9,883 bases of DNA, taken from contig JANWXG010000080.1 of the NCBI GenBank assembly GCA_025057335.1, forward strand, positions 1 to 9,883, written 5' to 3'. The DNA is from a bacterium. Lineage in GTDB: Bacteria; Armatimonadota; HRBIN16. The notes below the pieces were generated by a model. The model saw only the letters and a list, made by a program, of their open reading frames with translations, was not told the origin of the DNA and searched no databases. Both the position numbers and the translations under genes were made by a program. Positions 1-4,797 of the stretch are shown in pieces (the first letter of the stretch is position 1; each line of letters begins with the position of its first letter).

Positions 1-565
1 GGACAGCGAGCCCCTCTAAGAGCAGTGCAGGTACTCGGCGGAGAGGCAGGAGCCTGTAAGTGGCGGTATGGGCGAGCTCATGACGGAGCAGCTCTCTCCA
101 TCCGTAGCAGAGGTTCACAGACATCGGGTTGATGACCACAGTGTACGGCAGGGCGAAGCCAGCCCAACCACATCGTAAGTGCATCAGCAGGGTCGGCGTG
201 GGAAGGATGACCACAGGACGCAGGAGCGGATTGCCAAACGACTGCTTCACTTCTACGGCGGACTCTTCTGCGCCCTGCCGCACCTCATCTAGGTTGAGCG
301 CTCGCTCCAGTGAACGGGGGTAGAGCAGCGTGACGTGCCCTAGCCGCTGCCTGCGGTAGGCGAGCGAAGACCATGCCAGCAGCAGGAGATACTTGCCCGA
401 AGAGAAGGCTACCGCTACACCCGCGAGCGCCGCCAAACCCTGCCAGCCATCCCTGAATGCAATTTCACCGAACAACATGACCAGAAAATATCCCAGCACC
501 AACACTGGCAGGTAGAAGAGCCATGCTATCAGAGCTAGCAGTGCCGTAATGAGCGCACGAAGCAT
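1..565 (-). CDS. Membrane-anchored gluzincin-type zinc peptidase (partial, C-terminus beyond the left edge)
   Basis: The reading frame is open from an ATG at 565 down to the left edge, giving 188 visible residues and no stop. Two hydrophobic stretches (about residues 4-33 and 44-70) should anchor the protein in the membrane. After a soluble segment comes HELAH at residues 162-166, and LLEGLAV places a glutamate at 184. HExxH followed about 18 residues later by an E in an EGLA context is the zinc-site signature of Peptidase_MA-like gluzincins, with two His and one Glu as ligands and E163 as the catalytic base. GGGAGAG at 573-579 lies 7 bases from the ATG and supports this start. The substrate cannot be read from the sequence. 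Upstream lies a repeat-filled gap, so the gene probably has its own promoter, but none is clear. The family call is reasonably secure; proteolytic activity is inferred from the motif, and the missing C-terminus could change the picture. Confidence 0.8.
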   Translation of the reverse strand, partial: MLRALITALLALIAWLFYLPVLVLGYFLVMLFGEIAFRDGWQGLAALAGVAVAFSSGKYLLLLAWSSLAYRRQRLGHVTLLYPRSLERALNLDEVRQGAEESAVEVKQSFGNPLLRPVVILPTPTLLMHLRCGWAGFALPYTVVINPMSVNLCYGWRELLRHELAHTATYRLLPLRRVPALLLEGLAV

Positions 566-584
566 CGGTTGTCTCTCCCACTCA

Positions 585-599
585 GGAGTCTACAACTCC
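585..599. repeat. Small hairpin upstream of the peptidase gene
   Basis: GGAGT-CTACA-ACTCC is a perfect 5-bp stem with a 5-base loop, 20 bases upstream of the peptidase start codon. It could sit in the 5' leader of that transcript. It is short enough to occur by chance. Confidence 0.3.
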
Positions 600-632
600 A
601 CTGCCTGATGCACCTTCTCCAGAAGAGTCACC

Positions 633-661
633 GAGATACTTCGCCTTCGGCTCAGCATGAC
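633..661 (+). repeat. Family A repeat, right arm only (A1)
   Basis: One arm of the family A palindrome, running from GAGATACTTCG to CTCAGCATGAC. The foot of the stem, ATACT/AGCAT, carries one mismatch, so this copy is slightly decayed. No left arm precedes it. Confidence 0.75.
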
Positions 662-674
662 GAGAAAGCTCCCT

Positions 675-731
675 GTCATTCTGAGCGCAGCGAAGAATCT
701 TTGGAGATGCTTCGCTCACGCTCAGCATGAC
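675..731. repeat. Family A repeat, full inverted pair (A2)
   Basis: The left arm is 675-700 (GTCATTCTGAGC...GAAGAATCT) and the right arm 704-731 (GAGATGCTTCGC...CTCAGCATGAC). Each arm is itself a hairpin, ATTCT/AGAAT on the left and ATGCT/AGCAT on the right, and the two are inverted copies of one sequence. GGAG (703-706) directly precedes the right stem. Confidence 0.85.
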
Positions 732-737
732 AATGGG

Positions 738-765
738 ACGGCTCAGCAGGAAGCCTCGCCCTCCA
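738..765 (+). repeat. Family B repeat (B1)
   Basis: A copy of the ACGGCTCGGCAGGAGCCTCG-type element with an extra A in the stem region. It follows the right arm of A2 after 6 bases, the order seen for all complete A-B pairs here. Confidence 0.75.
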
Positions 766-806
766 ATCCGTCTTGTCGCTCTGAGGTCTGTGTTGTTTGT
801 TCAGGG

Positions 807-882
807 GAAGCACTTACGTGCTTCACTACAAGCTAAACAGTTTGTCGGGCGCTGTGTTGGTAGTGGCGCACGTCAGTGCGCC
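807..882. repeat. Family D inverted hairpin pair with GTAG feet
   Basis: GAAGCAC-TTAC-GTGCTTC (807-824) and GGCGCAC-GTCA-GTGCGCC (865-882) are both perfect 7-bp stems with 4-base loops. ACTAC follows the first (825-829) and GTAGT precedes the second (860-864), so read on opposite strands both are GTAGT plus hairpin. Stem pairs 2 and 3 differ between the copies but pairing is kept (A-T and A-T against G-C and C-G). The feet face each other across 30 bases. This matches the layout of a REP pair. Confidence 0.75.
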
Positions 883-886
883 TCTC

Positions 887-957
887 GTCATTGTAAATGC
901 CGCGAAGACTCTCGGTCTGGCAAGGCGCAGGGATGCTTCGCCCCCGCTCAGCATGAC
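887..957. repeat. Family A repeat, degenerate inverted pair (A3)
   Basis: The left arm (887-913) begins GTCATTGTAAATG and ends GACTCTC. The right arm ends CCCGCTCAGCATGAC (to 957). The left arm has diverged and its foot no longer pairs well. This looks like an old copy. Confidence 0.6.
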
Positions 958-966
958 ATCTTTGTC

Positions 967-1023
967 GTCACCCTGAGCGAAGCGAAGGGTCTCAAACCCA
1001 CTTCGCCGGCGGCTCAGCAGGAC
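967..1023. repeat. Family A repeat with covarying stem (A4)
   Basis: The left arm (967-993) carries ACCCT (970-974) and AGGGT (986-990) where most copies carry ATTCT and AGAAT: two compensatory changes at the same stem positions. The right arm (to 1023) is recognisable but decayed. Confidence 0.75.
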
Positions 1024-1030
1024 ATCCGAT

Positions 1031-1085
1031 GTCATTCTGAGCGAAGCGAAGAATCTCGGAGATGCTTCACTTCGTTCAGCATGAC
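1031..1085. repeat. Family A repeat, full inverted pair (A5)
   Basis: The left arm is 1031-1057 (ATTCT/AGAAT stem) and the right arm 1059-1085 (ATGCT/AGCAT stem). GGAG (1058-1061) abuts the right stem. This is one of the least decayed pairs in the window. Confidence 0.85.
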
Positions 1086-1094
1086 AAGAAGGAA

Positions 1095-1120
1095 GACGCT
1101 TCGCTGACGCTCAGCGTGAC
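1095..1120 (+). repeat. Family A repeat, single arm with a third stem variant (A6)
   Basis: A right-arm-type copy with ACGCT (1096-1100) pairing with AGCGT (1113-1117). The pairing is intact although the bases differ from the neighbouring copies. Confidence 0.7.
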
Positions 1121-1130
1121 TTCACTCCCA

Positions 1131-1175
1131 CTCAGCATGACAGGGAGACGGCTCGGCAGGAGCCTCGCCCTCCAG
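1131..1175 (+). repeat. Arm remnant followed by family B repeat (B2)
   Basis: CTCAGCATGAC, the end of a family A right arm, runs directly into a full family B copy (1141-1175) containing GGCTC-GGCAG-GAGCC. On the minus strand family B starts with GGAG (1173-1170). It lies 16 bases beyond the stop codon of the URO-D-like gene and could help end that transcript. Confidence 0.75.
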
Positions 1176-1190
1176 ATTGGCGGATTGGAG

Positions 1191-2456
1191 CTAGAACCGC
1201 TCCGCCTCTTCTCGTGCAATCTGCACCCAGCACACTACCCGTCGTGGGTCGTGGCGAATTGTGTGGCAGTCCTTCATGATGATTTCTACGCGACAGTCGT
1301 TCTGGCGCAGAGCCTGCAGCCCCTTGCGCAGGGTATGCCGCACGTGCTCCTCATCGAAGGTATCCGCTGCCAGCACCCCTGGATGGGGTTTCCACGAGAA
1401 GATATAACGGTTGCCCAGACGCTCCGCCATCACTTCTACGTTCGCCCAGGGCGACATGGATACCCTCCGTAGGCGAGGGAAGCGCTCCACGACATGCCAG
1501 CGGCTGTCCAGTGGCTCGCAACAGCCGTAGCAGTTCAGCCCGAACCGCTCCAGCAGCGACCGCTGGTAGGGGAAGATGAACTCCTCGAACATGTCGGGCG
1601 AGACGCCGACCGTCTCCTGGCTCTCTGCGAAGCCCCACATGTCCAGAGTGCGCACGTGCCCCTGAAAATCGGGCTGCGGTAGCTCGTGCGTCCAGCCGAA
1701 CCCTCCAGAACCCACGTAGGTACCGTCATTGTTCAGGGAAAGCAGACCATTGCTCTCCAGAAAGTCCAGCCGCGCGGCGTGACCATCGCGCAAGAACGCC
1801 ATCAGCTGGTGTACGCCGTCGGGACGGTCCACCATGTCGTACATCAGCTGTTCCAGCCCGCGTAGGTACACCAGTGTTTGCGTCATGCCCAGCGACCACC
1901 ACCATACGGTCTTCAGGCGCACCTGCAGAATGTCTCCCAGCGTCTCCTGCGCCAGCGCGAGCAGCTCCGTCGTCGCCTCATAGTCTAACGTTATCTGCGG
2001 GAAGCGCAGTTTGTCCATGTCGTCGTAGCTTTTCAGCGGGGCTTCCCAGCGCCACGCGCCACCCCCCTCGCCGCCGATGCGGGTCTCGCGCAACCCCCAG
2101 TCGGTCTCAGTGTATACGTGCGCGACGTTGAAGTACGGCTCAATGACCTTATCATCGTGCATCTGCTCGCCCCAGAAGAGTTCGCGTCGCAAGTGCCATT
2201 CCCACGCGCGCGCCAGCTGCCCCTCGCACTGGAACACGTCAGGCGTGAGGATTTCGTTCCAGCCGTTTTCGGGGTCGCAGAAAACCAGGGGACGTGTCGG
2301 CTCCAGCGCGTTGTGGCGGTACCATAGCTCGCGTTTCTGCTCCTCTTCAGGGCGGGCGGCGAGCTCTGCCACCCGTTTCGCCAGCTCGCGCAGTATCTGG
2401 CGGTCGCGCTGGCTCATAGAGTATCGCGGCGGGGCTGCAGTCATCTGTTCTGACAT
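1191..2456 (-). CDS. Uroporphyrinogen-decarboxylase-superfamily protein (not the haem enzyme)
   Basis: This 421-residue protein has the general look of the URO-D/cobamide-methyltransferase superfamily, a TIM-barrel fold. Visible landmarks are CYGCCEPL at about 309-316, SPWAN at 335-339, SWKPHP at 354-359, KDCHT at 395-399 and a final helix ending REEAERF. The paired cysteines of GCCEPL and the later KDCHT could form a metal site like the zinc site of MtaA/CmuA-type methyltransferases; that is inference. Nothing around it suggests haem synthesis, and I recognise this type as the large group of environmental proteins labelled URO-D-like with unknown reaction. The start is ATG 2456: GGAGGAG lies 8 bases upstream, whereas an in-frame TTG at 2480 would place that site inside the gene. 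The neighbour upstream is a secreted glycosidase-like gene, so a link to carbohydrate or methyl-group catabolism is possible but unproven. High confidence as a gene, moderate in superfamily, low in reaction. Confidence 0.85.
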   Translation of the reverse strand: MSEQMTAAPPRYSMSQRDRQILRELAKRVAELAARPEEEQKRELWYRHNALEPTRPLVFCDPENGWNEILTPDVFQCEGQLARAWEWHLRRELFWGEQMHDDKVIEPYFNVAHVYTETDWGLRETRIGGEGGGAWRWEAPLKSYDDMDKLRFPQITLDYEATTELLALAQETLGDILQVRLKTVWWWSLGMTQTLVYLRGLEQLMYDMVDRPDGVHQLMAFLRDGHAARLDFLESNGLLSLNNDGTYVGSGGFGWTHELPQPDFQGHVRTLDMWGFAESQETVGVSPDMFEEFIFPYQRSLLERFGLNCYGCCEPLDSRWHVVERFPRLRRVSMSPWANVEVMAERLGNRYIFSWKPHPGVLAADTFDEEHVRHTLRKGLQALRQNDCRVEIIMKDCHTIRHDPRRVVCWVQIAREEAERF

Positions 2457-2464
2457 TGGTGTAT

Positions 2465-2471
2465 CTCCTCC
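2465..2471 (-). promoter_or_regulatory. Strong ribosome binding site of the URO-D-like gene
   Basis: GGAGGAG on the minus strand lies 8 bases before the ATG at 2456. It decides the start in favour of 2456 over the in-frame TTG at 2480. Confidence 0.8.
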
Positions 2472-2545
2472 TATCAGCAATTTGCTCGCTGGCGCGCCTG
2501 CACCTGATGGTAGCGCGCTAGTGCTGGCAGGTAGCGAAAGGGCTC

Positions 2546-2573
2546 AGATGCTTCGCCTTCGGCTCAGCATGAC
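2546..2573 (+). repeat. Family A repeat, right arm only (A7)
   Basis: An intact right arm, AGATGCTTCGCC...CTCAGCATGAC, with the ATGCT/AGCAT stem. It precedes A8 in the same order as A1 precedes A2, with related spacer sequence (GAGAAAGCTCCCT against GAGAGAGCTCCCT), so the two places share a longer composite unit. Confidence 0.8.
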
Positions 2574-2586
2574 GAGAGAGCTCCCT

Positions 2587-2656
2587 GTCATTCTGAGCGC
2601 AGCGAAGAATCTCGTTTTGCCTCTTCCAGAGATGCTTCGCTATCGCTCAGCATGAC
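2587..2656. repeat. Family A repeat, inverted pair with widened centre (A8)
   Basis: The left arm is 2587-2613 and the right arm 2629-2656, separated by 15 bases instead of the 1-3 in A2 and A5. Both arm stems are intact. Confidence 0.8.
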
Positions 2657-2663
2657 GCAAGGG

Positions 2664-2694
2664 TTACGGCTCGGCGGGAGCCTCGCCCTCCAGA
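2664..2694 (+). repeat. Family B repeat (B3)
   Basis: A full copy with GGCTC-GGCGG-GAGCC, 8 bases after the right arm of A8, in the usual A-then-B order. Confidence 0.8.
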
Positions 2695-2727
2695 GGGCAT
2701 GTGGGGCGCACCCCGTCATGCGCCTGG

Positions 2728-2824
2728 GGATGCGACAGAGCGCATCCCTCCAAACCACCTCTGGAGGGTCACGTTCCATCGCGACTACGCAAACCCGTCG
2801 GCTCGGCGAGAGCCTCGCTCTCCG
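2728..2824. repeat. Family C unit 1 plus family B (B4)
   Basis: GGATGCG-ACAGAG-CGCATCC (2728-2747) is followed by CTCC (2748-2751), a short spacer, GGAG (2763-2766) and an inverted partner hairpin (2767-2786) with a G-T pair and one mismatch. A family B copy (2798-2824) closes the unit. Confidence 0.8.
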
Positions 2825-2837
2825 GTTGTGCACCTGC

Positions 2838-2929
2838 GGATGCGACAGAGCGCATCCCTCCAAACCACCTCGGAGGGTCGCGCTCCGTCGCGACCTTCCC
2901 TACGGCACGGCGGGAGCCTCGACCTCCAG
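2838..2929. repeat. Family C unit 2 plus family B (B5), tandem copy at 110-bp spacing
   Basis: The first 33 bases (2838-2870) are identical to 2728-2760, exactly 110 bases downstream. Here both hairpins are perfect: GGATGCG/CGCATCC (2838-2857) and GGTCGCG/CGCGACC (2876-2895). CTCC (2858-2861) and GGAG (2872-2875) lie between them, so each hairpin is GGAG plus stem read on opposite strands. A family B copy follows at 2902-2929. Confidence 0.85.
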
Positions 2930-2936
2930 CCTGTTT

Positions 2937-3023
2937 GTCATTCTGAGCGTCAGCGAAGAATCTCTCAGATGCTTCGCCTTCGGCTCAGCATGACAGGGAG
3001 GCGGCTCGGCAGGAGCCTTGCCC
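2937..3023. repeat. Family A inverted pair (A9) joined to family B (B6)
   Basis: The A9 arms span 2937-2994 with stems ATTCT/AGAAT and ATGCT/AGCAT. The family B copy follows at once (2995-3023). The end is 31 bases beyond the stop of the glycosidase-like gene, so this structure lies in its probable 3' untranslated region. Confidence 0.8.
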
Positions 3024-3054
3024 CAAAACGACTGATACGGCTTGCCCGCAGGGA

Positions 3055-4710
3055 TTACCTTCCCCAAAGCAAATCGCCAAACCCCCGAACCAGCCAGTAG
3101 TTGCGCCCCCAGGTAGTGTACATGAAGCCGGTCACACCTTCCGTCTTCTGCGCCAGTTCATGCCAGCCCTTCACCTCGTCCAGGTTGGGCGCGTCGTAGT
3201 AACAGGCAACGAGCGTGCGGAAGCCTTCCCTCTCAAAGAATCTCAGGCTCTCCGCGCGCGGCGCACCACCCCACACGGCGATGACGGTATCCTTGGGGAT
3301 GTGCTTCCAGGAGCCAGTGAAGTCGCCCTGCACGAGGTAATATCCCGCGCGGGCGTTATGGTGCGGGTCAAACATGTCTGACCAGACATACACCTGCACC
3401 TTCGGGTTGAGCCGGCGCAAGAGGCGTATCTGTCTCGTCACACACTCGCCTAGCAGCTTCGCCATATCCCTACCCCGGCAGGCGGCACAGGTTCCTCCCA
3501 TGCGCACCTCGTCCATGTTCAGCAGCACCTTGTTGAAACTCAGCTGTTCCCACAGCCGCTTTGCCTCGTGCTCGTAGACCTCATAGAGGGCGGGCTCTGC
3601 CATACACAGGGTGACTTGGCTCTCGTAGATGACCATCGGGTGATACCAGCTGACGCGCAGGCGTTGTCCCTCGCGGATGCGGCTGCCTGGCAGTATTTTC
3701 AGGGTCGGAGCGGGGCGCTCCACGTTCCAGAAGGAGAAGCTGGGGTCCACTAGCGGCGCGTAATCCTTGCCCTCTTCGTAGGTGAGGGACCTGTCTTCGC
3801 TACGCACCACAACGGGCGTGCCCGGACGGCGCAGCACGTTGAGCGGTCCCACTTCCTCCAGCGTCCAGTCGTCTACCCAGAATTTACCCGCCTGCCCATC
3901 CCAGATGCCGACGTACACTCTCACGGTTTCGTGCTCCATGCTGTTGAAGAGGAGTGTCAGCTTGAGCCAGTCGGAGGTCTCAGGCACATCGAAGCTGCGA
4001 GGGGCAAGGTCGCGGTCGCCCGCCAGCACCAGCAGGCGCAGATTGGAACGCGGGCGCAGCCCCTCCGTTTTCACCCACACACTCATACGGTAGCAACGGT
4101 AAGGACGCACGCGCACCTCCTGCATGACGCGGGCGTTACCGGCGGGCTGGGCGCGGAAGTTCTCGAAGCGCAGGGAGGCTTTCCCACTGCGCACCACCTG
4201 CGTATCGGGGAAGGAAACCACTCCCGGCTCGTCGTGGAAGGCGAACGCCTTCATGCGGTTGCCCTCGAACTCCTCGAAACCGCCGTTCACGATGCTCACA
4301 GGCGGGTCGGGGACGTGTCGCGCCTCGCCTCCCTGCACAGTGAAAAGCGCATCCTTCACTGGTAAGCCTTCCGCCAGGTGCAAGTCGTGCCACAGCGCAC
4401 CGCCGCCGTAGCCAACCGAGAAGATGGCGGGGATGAGCTCCAGCTTCAACCGCTCGCAGGTCTGCTTCACCTGCTGCAAGCGGCGGAAGTACTCTGGCGG
4501 CTGTTTGCAGAGCGCGTCCAGATTCGCCGAGAGCACAGCGCCATTGTAGCCGTGTCGCGCCGCCTCCTCCAGCACGGCGGTAATCTGTGCCACATCCTCA
4601 TCGCGGTTCAATCCCCAGCCGAAAATCCACACCCAGCGGTCGCGGTAACCTTGGGCAAGCGCCATGCTGCTCCACACAAGCAACATGAGAAGAAGAGGCA
4701 GTCTGAGCAA
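3055..4710 (-). CDS. Secreted glycoside-hydrolase-like protein with a jelly-roll (carbohydrate-binding type) insert
   Basis: 551 residues counted from TTG 4710. A signal peptide (residues 1-20: Arg near the start, Leu-rich core, end ALAQ) exports it. Residues 25-125 look like the first half of a TIM barrel (YNGAVLSANLDAL, LELIPAIFSVGYGGG). Residues about 139-290 (from SIVNGGFEEF to KFWVDDWTLEEV) have the start and end typical of a CBM4/9-like jelly roll. From about 350 barrel strands resume (LRVSWYHPMVI, KVLLNMDEVRMGG, VQVYVWSDMF, FMYTTWGRNYW). NMDEVR places an Asp-Glu pair at 400-401, as in GH20-type enzymes, and CAAC (408-411) follows closely. A role in trimming complex polysaccharide outside the cytoplasm is inferred; the substrate and even catalysis are unproven. 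TTG 4710 is chosen because AGGAGG (4719-4724) lies 8 bases before it; a GTG at 4719 would overlap that site. The gene diverges from the TPR gene. Confidence 0.85.
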   Translation of the reverse strand: MLRLPLLLMLLVWSSMALAQGYRDRWVWIFGWGLNRDEDVAQITAVLEEAARHGYNGAVLSANLDALCKQPPEYFRRLQQVKQTCERLKLELIPAIFSVGYGGGALWHDLHLAEGLPVKDALFTVQGGEARHVPDPPVSIVNGGFEEFEGNRMKAFAFHDEPGVVSFPDTQVVRSGKASLRFENFRAQPAGNARVMQEVRVRPYRCYRMSVWVKTEGLRPRSNLRLLVLAGDRDLAPRSFDVPETSDWLKLTLLFNSMEHETVRVYVGIWDGQAGKFWVDDWTLEEVGPLNVLRRPGTPVVVRSEDRSLTYEEGKDYAPLVDPSFSFWNVERPAPTLKILPGSRIREGQRLRVSWYHPMVIYESQVTLCMAEPALYEVYEHEAKRLWEQLSFNKVLLNMDEVRMGGTCAACRGRDMAKLLGECVTRQIRLLRRLNPKVQVYVWSDMFDPHHNARAGYYLVQGDFTGSWKHIPKDTVIAVWGGAPRAESLRFFEREGFRTLVACYYDAPNLDEVKGWHELAQKTEGVTGFMYTTWGRNYWLVRGFGDLLWGR

Positions 4711-4797
4711 GGTCAGCACCTCCTGAAGGTTGGTGTAGAGAGCGATTGCCTGTACTGTGTTCGTGATTTTGTGGAATAACCCTTTGGGAATCGTATT
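4711..4797. other. Divergent intergenic region
   Basis: These 87 bases separate the start codons of two divergent genes and must serve both directions unless promoters lie further inside. The region is more AT-rich than its surroundings. I see no -35/-10 pair close enough to consensus to mark. It contains none of the repeat families found in the other gaps. Confidence 0.4.
4719..4724 (-). promoter_or_regulatory. Ribosome binding site that selects a TTG start
   Basis: AGGAGG on the minus strand, 8 bases upstream of TTG 4710. It overlaps the alternative GTG (4719-4717), which therefore cannot be the start used with this site. Confidence 0.75.

Larger units (their letters stand above)
566..1190. 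other. Gene-free gap of 625 bases filled with hairpin repeats
   Basis: No credible gene lies here. From 633 to 1175 the gap is a mosaic of family A copies (633, 675, 887, 967, 1031, 1095), family B copies (738, 1141) and one family D inverted pair (807-882), with little unique sequence between. Several frames stay open across it only because the repeats lack stops in some frames; they yield phrases such as CHSERSEES that come from repeat translation. The structured repeats could also end transcripts arriving from the URO-D-like gene on the minus strand, since no ordinary stem plus T-run terminator is visible. Confidence 0.8.
2457..3054. other. Gene-free gap of 598 bases filled with repeats
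   Basis: The gap holds family A copies (2546, 2587, 2937), family B copies (2664, 2798, 2902, 2995) and two 110-bp-spaced family C units (2728, 2838). About 90 bases upstream of the URO-D-like gene (2457-2545) are unique and should contain its promoter; I see no convincing -35/-10 pair. Open frames on both strands here are repeat translations. No ordinary terminator follows the glycosidase-like gene. Confidence 0.8.

Noticed and set aside
727..1107. Open frame of 126 codons on the plus strand
   Set aside because: It runs through family A, B and D repeats; its translation contains repeat phrases such as CHSERSEES and lacks a ribosome binding site.
1191..2456. hemE (true uroporphyrinogen decarboxylase)
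   Set aside because: It lacks the N-terminal substrate-binding motif of HemE (PVWxMRQAG type), is longer, and has no haem genes nearby.
2728..2870. CRISPR-like direct repeats (33 identical bases, twice)
   Set aside because: There are only two copies, the spacing is 77 bases and itself made of related repeats, and no cas gene is present.
566..3054. Insertion sequences or classical MITEs
   Set aside because: No transposase, no terminal inverted repeats bounding a unit, and no target-site duplications that I can see. The REP-like reading fits better.
2588..3100. Several overlapping open frames on both strands
   Set aside because: All are translations of family A, B and C repeats, with low-complexity Arg/Ser/Ala-rich products and no start signals.
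1191..4710. URO-D-like and glycosidase-like genes as one operon
   Set aside because: They share a strand, but about 600 bases of structured repeats lie between them and no shared signal is seen. Read-through is possible but not supported.
3568..4779. Plus-strand open frames inside the glycosidase-like gene, and similar frames inside guaB and the TPR gene
   Set aside because: They are antisense or out-of-frame shadows in GC-rich coding sequence; the main frames have recognisable domains and start signals.
4711..4797. Specific -35/-10 promoters in the divergent gap
   Set aside because: The best candidates (for example TTGGTG with TACTGT at 4730-4758) match only half of the consensus bases, so marking them would be guesswork.
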